Assembly (NCBI GenBank): GCA_026075535.2
Contig: AP026541.1
Span: 1,116,001 to 1,180,000 of the forward strand
Origin: Tricholoma matsutake
Taxonomy: Eukaryota; Basidiomycota; Agaricomycetes; Agaricales; Tricholomataceae
Direction of reading: 5' to 3'
Length of the DNA stretch: 64,000 bases
This document shows, piece by piece, positions 9,026 to 19,972 of the stretch. Position 1 is the stretch's first letter. Every line of letters begins with the position of its first letter. The notes beneath the pieces were generated by a model. It was not told where the DNA came from, ran no database searches, and saw only the letters and a program-made list of their open reading frames with translations. A program made the translations under genes and the position numbers.

Positions 9026-9260
9026 CCTACCTAGTAAGCACCCACCAACCCCTGTAAGTGCGCCATGTCATACTGATGCACCCCAACCCCCCCCCCAAAC
9101 AGAAATCCATGACAACACTGACCTACCACCCACTCCCACTGCTGCAAGCACCTGCTTGCAGGTTGGGTAGGGTGAGTGGATGACGGTAGGCACCAATAAC
9201 AACAAAGAACAAGCACCAAGGCCCCACCACAACAAGGAATGGCCCCAGGACCCTATTCAT
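9026..9260. mobile_element. Hairpin element copy E, right part
   Basis: The sequence continues the copy C alignment (reverse complement of about 36820-36919) directly after the LTR insertion. It includes hairpin class B at about 9143-9162 (GCAAGCA...TGCTTGC). The expected right terminal arm with GTGTAAAG is not found, so the right end is lost. A short (TA)n run lies at 9290-9300. Confidence 0.7.
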
Positions 9261-10137
9261 ACCTGCCCTTTGTTACACAGTACACACATATATATATATG
9301 TTCAGTAGTTACATTATCACCTCAGTCACTTATACAGAGACTGAGGTGAGCTTCAAGGGGTGTGTCGGAATTTGCCGGGGCACACAGGCTGGGGAGGGCA
9401 GGATGCCTCTTAAACAAATAAATTTTTATTTGGGTTCAGAACATTCAGAACTGGTCGAGATTCAAAATGAGAGTCTTCATTGTGCAACGGGACCTGTTCC
9501 AAATTGATGCTCAGTTAAACCAGTCCCTCTACAAGGTATTGACGTCCTCATACTTGTACGAGCCTACGAGGGAGTGGTTACAAGTCTATCTGACAAGGTA
9601 TACTCAAATCAACTCTAGTATCATATCGTACAAGGTAAGTAACGTTAACAATTTCATATATCATACTCAAATCCAACTCAAATCAATCAACTCTAGTATT
9701 ATATTGTATCATTGCACATTTGCTGCATCATCCCCTCATGCACCTCTTCGAAAATGTGAGTATCATTATAATGTTCTACACCGTATACACTGATCTCTCA
9801 TGCATCCCAATATGTTATCGATGTCCACAAATTGCTCCTTGACAGAGATGTTATGAATAGAGTTTGACATGTGAGTCGTGACACCTTGATTGATGTGGGA
9901 GCTGCATTACAAATGGCCACATTGTGATCTTGTTGTCTCTTGCTCTCACTAACATGACTGACAAATCCTCAACAAAATTGAGCAGAGTTGAGGGTAATGG
10001 ATCTATATTCTAACAAAGGATTACTCAATGGCTGTGGACCCTTCTCAACAAACCTTGCCACATTCTCCTGTGCTCCCAATGACTCTTGATCAGATGCAAG
10101 TTTGGAGGAGAGCAAAGGATTGTTTGTTGTCCTTTGC
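9261..10137. other. Stretch with one unassigned ORF (9467-9793, +)
   Basis: A 108-residue open frame at 9467-9793 shows no recognisable motif. It overlaps a partial duplication of an ACTCAAATCAACTCTAGTAT segment (about 9602 and 9667). From 9800 to 10137 minus-strand frames continue from the zinc-knuckle protein upstream without clear homology. Confidence 0.35.
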
Positions 10138-10863
10138 TCAGTGTCCTTTGCCACAGATGCAACAAATCCCATGCTTGCGGCAATTTGGACAGATCTCAGT
10201 CTTGCACATACCAAAGCTCCAGTTGTGGCAAGGCACATTTGCACATTTAGGACTGTTTCCTGAAGCAGGTGCTGGAGATGAGATGACTCTCTTGTTTACA
10301 CATGGAGGGTTTGCTGGAGTCAATGAAAGCATTTGTGCAAGGAGAGGCAGATTGAGTTGAGCCCAATCATCAAGATGAAAAGGCTTCTTTGAATACTTGT
10401 CCTGAACATGCACGTCAAACAAAATAGCAATAAGAGGGTTTGTCAGTGCAGCTTGGAAAAGATACATGACAATGGATTGATAGTCATGAAGTTCAGAGTC
10501 CTGGTGAGGAAAGAAGAAAGCCACACCTGCAGACCATGCACCAAATACCCATGTCCAATCAGCTTCCATTTGAAGTGGCTGCTTAGTGAAAGCCTGGTCC
10601 TTCTTAATGAGTGTGTAGCCAGCTCCAAAATCTTTTGGATTGTTGTGGTGGTCATACCCTTTGTCCATCAAAGCAAAGAGTCTCTCAAAATTGACAAACA
10701 AATCAAGAAGAATCTTGCACCAGATGGTCCAAGGGAGAGGATCACTGACTGGAGAGAACTGAGCTTTATTGACAAGAATGTCTTGGGAACTCTGAGGATT
10801 GTAGACAGAGAGAAGGTCTTGAATCTTTTCAAGATGAGGATCAGTAGCTGTTGGGTCAGATAG
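10138..10863 (-). pseudogene. Fragment of tyrosine-recombinase-element protein with zinc knuckle
   Basis: The frame has a helical segment with WTWVFGAWSAGVAFFFPHQ, then HDYQSIVMYLFQ, an RYDV-like stretch (LFDVHVQDKY) and WAQLNLPLL. It closes with a Cys/His cluster: CHNWSFGMC, CPNCRKHGICCICGKGH. This order resembles the small protein carried by agaricomycete DIRS/Crypton-like elements. That assignment rests on remembered family patterns, and no recombinase catalytic domain follows. The frame is open upstream of the TTG at 10701 to about 10863. Confidence 0.45.
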
Positions 10864-10914
10864 CTTGGATAAATGTAGGGCCTACCATGGATGTATCCAG
10901 GTCTATCCGGGTAA

Positions 10915-11440
10915 ATATCTGCTGATGGTGCTCGACCCGGAAACCCAAACAAAACCTACTAAATGGCTTCAGATGGTATAACACAAGTTAGAGGAAGGAT
11001 GCGAGGCCCTCTAGATGTCACCTGTCAGGCTGACCATCAAATAGTCATAAAAGGACTGCTTGTCAAAGCAATTTGAAGCTAAAAGAATGTGTTTTGTGGA
11101 ATTTCAGAGAATTTCATGGCTAGATTGATGAGTTCAGAGTACACAAATATGTTCGGATGCAAGATCAGGGGACTAGACGAGTAGTAGAAGCAAAGCAAAG
11201 GCAAATAGAAGGAAACCAGAGCAAAAATAGTGTAATGCGAGGATTTTTGAGGATTTTTGAGGATTTTGAAGAAGTTTAGTGTAAAACACAAGACTTTGGA
11301 CTGAATAAGACTAAACTGAACTCTCAAATCACTGCGATCTGGGAGGAAGATGATGACTTTCTTGTTTCTCTTTGTATCTAGTACATCTTTTTATATAAAA
11401 TAAAGAAACTACCTAAAAAGGCTAGAGAACATGAGGCAAA
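10915..11440 (+). repeat. Dispersed repeat, inverted copy at 54390-54780
   Basis: Long matching blocks with the reverse complement of 54390-54780 include AAATGGCTTCAGATGGTATA and GGCCCTCTA followed by a TGTCACCTGTCAG block. No terminal repeats were identified. It may be an LTR or the 3' part of a duplicated gene region, since the other copy abuts a beta'-COP fragment. Confidence 0.65.
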
Positions 11441-11543
11441 CATGTGGAAAACTCGAGGCAAAAGACAATAGAAGTATATCAGAACAATAAAGCAAGACTA
11501 GAAAGGGTGAATATAACACATGATGAAGAAATAATAAGAAAGA

Positions 11544-12074
11544 CACAAGAGGCAGAGGAATATATTGCCCTGGAGAATATTTCGGGAATAATAGGGAAAA
11601 AAGACACTTTTTTCCTGGGGAAAAATAAAAGGAACCATCAGTAAAAAAAAGTTGTTTTCTCACACTTTTCTCTTTGCTCTTGCTCAGCAAAAATAACTCA
11701 TCTATTCCCAGGAGAAAATCAGGTGAAAATGGAGTGGAAATATATCTTTTTCTCCACATTTTCTCTATATCTGGTGAAAATAACATTTTTTCTCCTGACT
11801 TCCACAATTTTTTCACCTAGAAACAGAGTAGTTATTTTTCCACAGAGAAAAAAGTGGGAATATGTGGGAAAATGACCTTTTTCCCCCTAACATTCACAAG
11901 TTTTTCTCCTGGAAACAGATTAGTTTTTTACTGCAGCAACCAAAAGAACAAAGTGTGGGAAAATAACATATTTTTACTGATGGTTCCTTTTATTTTTCCC
12001 CAGTGAAAAAGTGTCTTTTTCTCCCATTATTCCCAACATTTTCTCCAGGGTAATATATTGCTCTGCCTCTTGTG
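11544..12074. mobile_element. Foldback/MITE-like element with ~110-bp terminal inverted repeats
   Basis: The left terminus starts CACAAGAGGCAGAGGAATAT; the right terminus, reverse-complemented, starts CACAAGAGGCAGAGCAATAT. Similarity continues for roughly 110 bp on each side through the CCCTGGAGAA and AGGAACCATCAGTAAAAA blocks. It is very AT-rich with no coding. AGA flanks both ends (11541-11543, 12075-12077), a possible 3-bp target duplication. A CAC start and 3-bp duplication would fit a CACTA derivative. Confidence 0.8.
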
Positions 12075-12879
12075 AGAATAGCTAAAAGCAGACTGTCCTT
12101 GTTATAAATTGCATAAAACATCGGAAACTGCTTTGAGCAGATTGTATGCATGCACATGCAGTCAAAATGTGTTCAATATACTCAAGATAGTGTCCCATGT
12201 GTCCAGCATGCATCCGAAGATTGTTCAAATAGGAAATACTGTGTCCAAAGATGTTTTTCAAGGTTCGAGGTTTTTTGTAGATTTTTGAAGTTTCTTCAGA
12301 CTTTGTTTGTGGCCCGAAATCGGTGCGATATTTCTCGAAACTGGTTTGGAACTCATCGACGATGTTCCAAGTGTATATTCTGAGCTGTACGAAGTGTTCG
12401 AAGTCAATTGAAAGTGCGAAAACAGATATATCGGTGCTTGAACTGTGCTGGGGACCTATTACCATGGATGACACATCCAAATTCATGGATGCAGGTACAA
12501 TCTGTGGTCCATCCATGGCATCCACACAATTTGGGTAGGCTCTTGAACTTGAAACTTCTGACTCAGCTGTCTCAAGTTCTCACGCTAATGTAGGGTTAAG
12601 GTTAACTGCAGGCAAATCTTACACAGCCACTGAAATTCAAGTTCAAAGTGGCAGCCCTTGTTCTTGAAGCTTGAAGTCTGAGTCTCATTCTCGTCATATC
12701 TTACCATTAAAAGTGCTGATCTGACTTTTTGTCACCTGCACTGGTGTTGAGTCTGACTTTTTGTCACTCAAGGGTCTGCATGTATATGGGCCTGACCCAC
12801 TGATGTAATTATCGTGACCCACAGTGGGTTTGCATGGGTAACACGGCAACAGCCGAATGTCCAACAACACCAGTTCAGT
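12075..12879. other. Stretch without supported gene
   Basis: Only short open frames without conserved motifs are seen. Two near copies of a TCTGACTTTTTGTCAC segment lie at about 12720 and 12752. Confidence 0.4.
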
Positions 12880-13650
12880 GCTCAATGCAGCACTCATCAC
12901 TCACCAGCACCACCATCAACGATGCCACCACATACCTCCCTCATCCTCCCCTCCTTCAAGTGCTGCCACCACTGCCACACCTTCCACGGTGCCGAACAAT
13001 GACAAAAGAGTGGAAATAGGGCCCAAATGATGATTGAACATCGTTTGGGCCCCAGCATAAGTTTTTTTCTTATTTCTTTATTTTTCTTTTTGCTGATCAA
13101 ATCTATTTTAAGTGTTTTAACTTATAACAATAGTATCTAACCCAAGACACCCAATGTCACACCACTGCTGTGGGCCCCTGCTCACAGGGTTTGTATGACC
13201 ACAGGAATGAGTAAACAATGGGGGAACAATGAGATGACAAACAATCCCCAATGAAGATGGCAATGACAGGGTAGGCGAATGCCAGGAACCTATGCAGACA
13301 GGCCCAAATGACATCTATCATCGTTTGGGGCCTGGGTGAGTTTTGTATTGTCATTTCTTTGCATTTCTTTTTTACTAATCTATTGTATTTTAAGTTATAA
13401 ACATTTTGTGATGATGGACCCAGACTGGGCCAGGCCAGGACACCCCACATCACTGCTGTGAGCCTCTGCTCACAGTGTGTGGCAGGGTGACAACAGGGAA
13501 CATCGACAAGAGGATGACAACCAGAAAACAACAAGGAGGAGATGAAGATGGGGGACACAACAATGACTGGGAGATGATGAGGCATATAGAACACAACCAA
13601 GGATTGGTGGATGCTTCGCACCGAAAAATGCACACACTAGCCCATTTCCC
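12880..13650 (+). mobile_element. Hairpin element copy D (internal part)
   Basis: Two class A hairpins are at about 13020-13055 (GGGCCCAAATGATG and CATCGTTTGGGCCC) and 13300-13335. Class B hairpins are at about 13153-13180 and 13450-13477 (GTGAGC...GCTCAC). Each class A hairpin is followed by a T-rich tract; the second has GGTGAGTTTT as donor and TTACTAATC as branch-like motif. No terminal arms or target duplication were found, so it is an internal remnant in plus orientation. Confidence 0.65.
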
Positions 13651-13822
13651 CCTTCTAGTGATCCATTGGAGTCAACATTGTGATCAACGACCCTGGACTC
13701 TTTAAGCCTATGTTCCCATCAATCAACCCCGATCACATCGCCTCCTCCACAGGCACCAGTGTCCACGATCTCGACAATATCTGCCAATCCTGACATGAGT
13801 CATCACATCAAGCATTTTTGGG

Positions 13823-14861
13823 GTGATAGAGACAACAAAAACCCCCAGGATTTCCTATGATCCTTCAACCGGGCTATGGGCAACAAACCCAATGCCCATA
13901 AAAGGAAGCAATTTATTGATTACCTCCATGCAGACAGTGTTGCAGATGACTGGTATGGTTCCCTCGATGCCACGATTCTTGAGGACTGGGCTCTCATGGA
14001 AGCTGAATTTCACACACAGTGGCCAAAAGCAGCGGTAGTGAAGAAGACGAGTACAGAGTATGAGGAAGAGTTGTTGGGGAAGAAGGAGACGGTTTCAGGG
14101 AGGGAGGCCTATACACACCTTGTTTGGGCAGACAAAATGCAGAAACTGGCAAAGGGGGCAGGTGTCGAGACGGGATCAGGCAGGTGAGGAAGATGCTGCC
14201 ATCAGCCATCAAGGACAAGGTTGGTGACAAACATGCCAACTGGACTGCCTTTCTTAAGGCTGTGCAGGACATTGATGTCGAATACATTAAAGACAAGGTG
14301 GAGGAGTTGAAGAAGAGGAGAGATACCCAGTGTGCAATTGAGGCATGTCTATGTCAGCTCAAAGCAGTACCAGCATCACCCATAGTGGGTATTCATTGTC
14401 AAATGGCCCAAGCTTCGATCACCACAGGGTCCAGGGGTGACAGTAGCAGTGGCAGTGGGAATCCCTTCAAGGGGGGTATGGGAGGTTGAGGCAACCTGTT
14501 TGCTCAGGTGGGGAGACCATATATGGCACCAACGAGACAGCCAGCAACACCAGCGGAGCAAGCAGCACTTAGAGCTCATGTTGCCAGCATGCCCCAACAT
14601 CTGGATACCCAAGCGGGAAAACTCGCCCACCAGGGCCAACAGCAAGCATGGGCAAGGGAGCATGGTGCAGGTGCTAGAGTCTCTGAGCTCACTTCATACC
14701 CACTTTGCCCAGGAATGGCACCCATCAATTCATGTGAATGTTACAAGTGTGGACACACAGGGCACATTGGGGGGCACTGCCCCATCCCACAGGCACAGCA
14801 GCTCCACCCCAACGAGTCGAGATGGCAAGCGATTTGTGCTTATGTCCTCCACGAACCATGA
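13823..14861 (+). pseudogene. Gag of Ty3/gypsy 3
   Basis: Open segments across several frames give a Gag-like core (KPNAHKRKQFIDYLHAD, DWYGSLDATILEDWALMEAE and FHTQWPKA) and a CCHC zinc knuckle at 14739-14780 (CYKCGHTGHIGGHC). The frame shifts between 14187 and 14508, so the gene is broken. Gag binds and packages RNA. No LTRs for this element were recognised. Confidence 0.75.
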
Positions 14862-15095
14862 GCCCCAGTTGGTGTTCATATCATCACCATAGACGACTAT
14901 GGAAACTTCACCATGGTGGACAGTAGTATGGGTACAGCAGACAGTGAGGAGCAGGGAAAAGAGGAAGGGCCATATGTGTGAGTATTGACCAGATGGCCCT
15001 GTTTCCAGTGAAAGCAAATGATGTAGAGGTCCCCAGCAGTGGTCGAGAGGTTGACAGGGATGTAGCTCCAACTCACAAACCATACATACACCATC

Positions 15096-15557
15096 TTGTA
15101 TCAAACCTTGCCAAATCTGAGATCATTGACCTGTATGCTGTGGGACATGAGAAGAGGAAGGATGAGGATGGAGCTGCTAGGGCCACAAGGCGAGATCGTT
15201 CACGTATGGGGGACATTCAATGACGGGGTGATAGTTGCAGCCATGTGCAGCAGGGTGTTTTCCAAGGTGAAACACTGACTGGGAGAATGTGGGGAGTCCA
15301 GCAGGAGGCTATGCATGGTGGACGGAAAAATTGTGAGAGCAGAGGCAGTGTGGACAGGTACAATCCAAATTGATGACATCTGCATCCAAGGGTCATTTGA
15401 GGTCTTCAACAGTGGGGGCAGTTGGTCATTCCTATTCGGGAAACCATTGATGAAGGCATTCGACACTGTGCACTACTACTTGGAGGATGTGGTCACCATC
15501 AGGAGTGGTGGACATGTCACAATGCTTTGCAACCAAATCAAGGCTGCTGTGGAATGA
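15096..15557 (+). pseudogene. Aspartic-protease-like segment of Ty3/gypsy 3
   Basis: GTFNDGVIVAAM stands where this lineage has the D-D/S-G active-site loop; here it reads N-D-G. It is followed by WSFLFGKPLMKAFD, typical of the C-terminal half of the retropepsin fold. The two parts are in different frames, so at least one indel occurred between 15278 and 15315. Confidence 0.55.
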
Positions 15558-15566
15558 CAGGGAGCA

Positions 15567-16730
15567 ATGAGAGACATGGTGTACCAACTCGCAAATGCAA
15601 GGTCGCAAGCGACAGAAGTGGGGGGTCGGCTAACTGCCATGGTACAACCCCCTGTTAGGCAAGTCCCAGCTATTGCATCTGTGGTGCATGTTGGGCAGCT
15701 TGACCAGCCCATTGTTGACGCAGCACCGGGGGCCCCAGTATCAGCAGGCAGCCCAGGTAGCACAACCAGCTTTACAGTGCCAGGGGACGACACTCGCCAG
15801 GTATTGTTGACAAGTGCAGGGATTGAGGAGGTACCAGACAAAGACACACTGAGGTTTGACAGGGTTCCTGAGCTGAAAGGAGAGGTAACACAAGGTGTCA
15901 GGAAGGAGGATGCAAAACCAGCAGAAAAAGGGTCTCGATGGGACTGGAGAGGTACAGCACAGAGAGGGTATAGACAATGGAAGGCTTGGAGGGAGAACAT
16001 TCTCATTCTCAGGAGAAAGAACAGGACACTCAATGGGGGGAGCAATGTACCCCCCTCAAGGAAAGTCCCCACAGCACCTAGCATTGCTGGGCAGGAATTG
16101 GTGGCTAACATCGCACAAGTTGCAGCTGCAGAATTGTCAACACCAGTGTGTATTATCACTGAGGATGTACAGGCCCTTACATCAGATGACTACAGTACTG
16201 GGATACCGGAGAATGGGACAGAAGGGGATGAAAACCTATTTATGAGGGAAAACAACCCATTTCAACCAGCCAGGGTGGCAGAGGTTCTGAGGCAGGTGAA
16301 GATTGGAGAGGATCTGATGATGGGACAGAGAGCAGCAGTTAGGCACCTGGTGGCAGAATGGGCGGATGTGTTTGCACTGTCTGTTAGCGAGGTGTTCCCA
16401 GTCGAGAACACAGTGCACACACTTGATATACCAGCCGATGCTACATTCTTGAGAAAGATCCACCAAAAGCTGCTCACACCCCCACAATGACAGTACCTGC
16501 ATGCAAAGATTGATGAGATGCTCATGGCAGGCATTATTGAGCAGTGTGAGCCCAGGCAGGTGAAGTGCGTGTCCCCCACTACATTGGCCCAAAAGGTACA
16601 TGAGGGGGCCAGTTTAACCCTCGAAGAGCTGCAGCATCACATTAATGACCAATGCGTCGCGACTCAGTACCCAACCATCAGAACAAAAGGTATGCAAAGA
16701 TACTTACTTGATAGGTTGCCATGACATACC
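15567..16730 (+). pseudogene. Pol N-terminus of Ty3/gypsy 3, truncated in RT
   Basis: The 307-residue frame 15567-16490 is an acidic and Ser/Thr-rich linker. It ends in the pre-RT region (EWADVFALSVSEVFPV, then HTLDIPADATF). After a TGA at 16488-16490 it continues with MLMAGIIEQCEP and VSPTTLAQKVHEGA, the start of RT. It then stops; palm, RNase H and integrase are absent, so the element is truncated at about 16730. Confidence 0.75.
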
Positions 16731-16976
16731 ATCAGAAATACAGGAGAACGTCACAATCCAGATCTACATTGATAATAGCCACCTAGTGAACCCAGTCTTC
16801 AACATGAATGTCCAACGAGTAAAGAAGCAGGGCAGAAAGCAAGACGAGAGAAAGAAAGACAACAAGAGAAAGAAAGACGATGATGGTGGGCAGAATAAGT
16901 GGCAGAAAGTAATTATGACAGGCACATAGGATAAATTATAGAGTATCTAAATATTCTATGCTTTGTAAAAACTTGA
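16731..16976. other. Junction between Ty3/gypsy 3 and Spt5-like copy I
   Basis: There is a Lys/Arg/Asp-rich open frame to 16929 with no recognised motif. The boundary of either neighbour is not sharp. Confidence 0.4.
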
Positions 16977-17194
16977 TCACTTATCTGCATGCGTCTTCCT
17001 CACCTCCTTGCAAAGACCAGACATCAGTCCATTGTTCCATTGTTTTTCCTCCTTTGTCTCATGGCCGACACACAGTTCATCAGGACTGAACTCCAAGCGT
17101 TCCTCCGAGAGACTTCCTTGACCATCCTCCATCCGATGGATAACAGCCACCATGACAATTGGTCGACCATCTTCGTATCAATGGTGGATTCAGC

Positions 17195-17514
17195 CTGAAC
17201 TTTACACTGCCCCACATAGTCCTGGAGGAATCCTGGTAGTCCTACCAGGAAGACCAGGAATCCTCCAGGAATCCAGTAGGACTCACCAGGACTCACCAGG
17301 AATCCAGTGCTCAGTACCCTAAAGTCATACCATAATGGAAAGTCAATTTGAGATATCTTACAAGTTTCAAGTGCTTCAGACTTCATGAATTTCACAAAGT
17401 ACCTACAAAATAAACTTGTTCAGAGCAGGGATTGAACTCTAGAACTCATGATCAAGAATCACATGACAAACCAAACAAGTGCTTAACCAGTTGAGCCACA
17501 GGAGAATTATTAGC
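17195..17514 (-). repeat. Left arm of copy A with tRNA-like head
   Basis: The outer end carries the shared TTTACACTGCCCCA motif. The body is a mosaic of CCTGG/AGGAATCC words in both orientations. At the inner edge, on the minus strand, lie A-box-like TGGCTCAACTGG (17487-17498) and B-box-like GAGTTCAATCCC (17428-17439). Transcription from these boxes would run outward. Confidence 0.75.
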
Positions 17515-17608
17515 TGCAATGTAAAAGTGTATTTATACCCTTAAACTCAAACTTAGCTATTTCTCTCTCGAAGCTCACAATTAAGATCAAATAAAATTTA
17601 TTAACTTC

Positions 17609-17873
17609 ATCCCTCACATTGGACGTGAGGGATACACCATTAATTACATAAAAAAAAACCTCCCCCACACAAGGTGCGAGGGGGAGTCCTACAAATATAT
17701 ACATATAAAACTAATCTCCCCTCGTGTCGAACGCAAGGGGAGCACTACAATTATAAAGAAAAAGAAAGAAAAACCCCTCATCCATGTAAAATGCGGGTGA
17801 GGGGGAAGGTATTACCATAAATAAAAAATGAAAAAAACTGCCCCACACAAAATGTGGGGGCAGCCTGGTGAGT
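17609..17873. repeat. Cluster of five short hairpins (copy A)
   Basis: Stems include CATCCCTCAC/GTGAGGGATG, CTCCCCC/GGGGGAG, CTCCCCT/AGGGGAG, CCCCTCA/TGAGGGG and CTGCCCC/GGGGCAG, roughly 50-65 bp apart and separated by A-rich tracts. The same cluster in copy B (33838-34092) has compensatory changes in stem 1 and stem 5, so pairing is kept while sequence changes. Confidence 0.85.
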
Positions 17874-18056
17874 CGTGCCTGTCATCCTGTCCCCATTGTC
17901 CTGGGTGCCGGGCCTTCATTGTCACTGTCCTCGTTGTTGCCGTCCTGGGTGTCGTTTCCATGCTGCTCCTGGTCGCTGTGCCCTTCCTGGTCGTTGTTGC
18001 CGTCCTGGCCATCTCCTGCTGTGTGGTGGTGGCCGTCATCGCCATTCCACCTGCAA

Positions 18057-18910
18057 TCCACCCCATGAGCAGTGGCTCATGGGGCTGGAGGTGGGTGGTG
18101 TGTCATTGGCCCTGTTGTTGTCGTCTGTCATGGTTGGCAGCCGTGCTTTGCCTTCTTGGGGTTCTGGTGCTGGTAGGTGGTGGCGTTGTCATTGTCGTTG
18201 ACTGCACACACTCATGATCCACCCTACAAGCAGAGGCTCGCAGGCGTGGGGTGGGTGTGTTGGGTTGTCTCGTGTCCAGCCATCGTTACCAGTAGAGTAG
18301 AACCTATAAAACAAAAGAAACGAGTTAGTTAGTTTATAAAAACAAAAAGCAAACAAAAAAAAATTACGTAGGGCCCAAACAACGTGATCTGCATCGTTTG
18401 GGCCTGTGTTCCATCCAGTCTCGTCGTAGTCAGTAGCTAGTACTTAAAAAGTTTTGTCAGTGACCAAAAAAATAAGAGAAAAAAAACTTACTTATGGCCC
18501 AAGAGACGTCATTGACATCTCTTGGGCATTCCCTGGTGCTGGTGTCCTGTTGTCATTGTGTGGTCTTCTCCGTCCTCGCACCCGTTTGTTGTCCTGGCTT
18601 TGCTGTCACTGTCCTGGCCATGTTGCATTCCCTGGTGCTGGTGTCCTGTCATCATTGCGTGGTCATCTCCATCCTCGCACCCCTCCTTCCACCCTGCAAG
18701 CAGTTGCTTGCAGTGGCAATGCTGGGTGCTGGGTCGTGCTTGTCGTCCATTGTCCTCCCTGTCCCGTCATTTTTGTGGTCATCTGTTGTCCTCCCGTCCT
18801 TGTCTTGCCACCCTGCTGCTCTTGTCATTTGTGGCTCCTCATCTCTGTCTCCATGGTCCTCATTGTCACTCCCCATTTCCACCCTGTGAGCAGCTGCTCA
18901 TGGCAGTGGA
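18057..18910. repeat. Class B hairpins of copy A (four units)
   Basis: All follow the pattern CCACCC, stem, stem, GGCTGG-like: CATGAGC...GCTCATG (about 18064-18081), an AAGC...GCTC unit (about 18228-18241), CTGCAAGCA...TGCTTGCAG (about 18692-18711) and TGAGCAGCTGCTCA (about 18888-18901). Stem sequence varies between copies but stays complementary. At least 12 units of this class exist in the window. Confidence 0.8.
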
Positions 18911-19264
18911 GGGTGCGGTGGTGGTGGTGGGTCACATCATACAATGAGAAACTATAAAAATTCAAAAGAAAACTAATATTAATCAAAAAAGAATGAAATG
19001 AACAAAAAAAAAACTTACCTGGGGCCCAAATGATGATGTACATCATTTGGGCCCATTTCCTCATTTGTCATTTGTTGTTTCTTGTTTGTTGTTTGTTGTC
19101 TGTTGTCTGTCGCTCGCACATTGTTCTTTGTTTGTTGTTTGGTGTTGTCTTGTTGTCATGATATAGTTAGAACCTAAAGAAGGAAAAAAAATATTAGTTA
19201 ATTCAATAAAAAAAAAGTAAAAAACATTACCTGGGCCCCAAACGACATCTGTCGTCGTTTGGGC
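18299..19264 (-). repeat. Exon-intron-like units with class A hairpins (copy A)
   Basis: On the minus strand four intron-like tracts of 55-70 nt follow class A hairpins. Donors: CCCAG-GTAATG (about 19230), CCCAG-GTAAGT (about 19017), ATAA-GTAAGT (about 18493), TAC-GTAATT (about 18367). Acceptors: CTTTAG-GTTCT (19173), TTATAG-TTTCT (18951), TACTAG-CTACT (18438), TTATAG-GTTCT (18305). Branch-like TAACTAATA or AAACTAACT motifs are present in two. Each block ends with a hairpin such as GGGCCCAAATGATG paired with CATCATTTGGGCCC just before the donor. Splicing is inferred, not shown. Confidence 0.65.
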
Positions 19265-19494
19265 CTGAGGTGGTTCAAATGCGGCCGTTGGCGGCATTAG
19301 ACGAGGTGGTGGTGGCCATAGGAGCAGTGGCAACAGGTGTTGATGGAGGGGAGGCAGTGGAAGGGAGGTGGCATTGTCATCGAGAGTGGTGATGATGGGT
19401 GGATGATGAGCTGGCAATGTTGATATGCAGCTGTGTGCTTTGTCATGCACAGCCGCCCCAATGGTACCTAGAGCAGTAAGTGGACATACCTCAT

Positions 19495-19972
19495 AAGTCT
19501 ATGTGGTGTAGTGGTTATATTGGCTGTGCTAAAATGTTGTTGTCTCATGCCTAGGGTTCAATTCCAGCTCATGTTATTTATTTTATTACTTAGTAGTAGT
19601 AGTAGTATGGACTCCTGGTTCAATCCTACTGGATTCCTGGTGAGTCCTGGTGAGTCCTGGTTCAATCCTACTGGATTCCTTGTGAGTCCTTGTGAGTCCT
19701 GATGAGTCCTACAGAGTCCTGGTTACTCTTATAGAGTCCTACAGGATTCCTGGTCAGTCCCCCCAGATTCCTGAGAGTCCAAGTCCTGGGGAATTCCTGG
19801 AATAGTACCAGGAAGAGCCTGATTTACCAGGAATATACCAGGACTGAACCAGGAATCCCACTGGAGGAAAAACAGCCAGGAATGCAACATTTGGTGAACA
19901 ATGGCTGTGGCAGGGATAACCAGGAATCCTGGAGGAATCCTGGAGGAATACATGGGGCAGTGTAAAGAGCTC
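19495..19972 (+). repeat. Right arm of copy A with tRNA-like head
   Basis: A-box TGGTGTAGTGG (19504-19514) and B-box GGTTCAATTCC (19555-19565) both fit the RNA polymerase III consensus exactly. The body is a mosaic of GGATTCCTGG/CCAGGAATCC words and ends at the shared terminal motif. The tRNA-like sequence differs from that of the left arm. Acceptor-stem pairing is poor, so this is not a tRNA gene. Confidence 0.75.

Larger units (their letters stand above)
17195..19972. mobile_element. Hairpin element copy A, complete (2778 bp, 8-bp TSD)
   Basis: The unit is flanked by a perfect 8-bp duplication GATTCAGC (17187-17194 and 19973-19980) and interrupts the Spt5-like reading frame, which resumes on the other side. 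Ends are inverted: CTGAACTTTACACTGCCCCA on the left and, reverse-complemented, GAGCTCTTTACACTGCCCCA on the right. Order: left arm with tRNA-like unit, cluster of five short hairpins, exon-intron-like units with class A and B hairpins, right arm with tRNA-like unit. No transposase is encoded. The 8-bp duplication is as in hAT or P elements, but the terminus is unlike known hAT ends in the window. Confidence 0.9.

Noticed and set aside
13020..13060. Helitron 3' hairpin at class A hairpins
   Set aside because: No CTRR end follows, no Rep/helicase is present, and the element A ends and 8-bp duplication are unlike Helitrons, which make no duplication.
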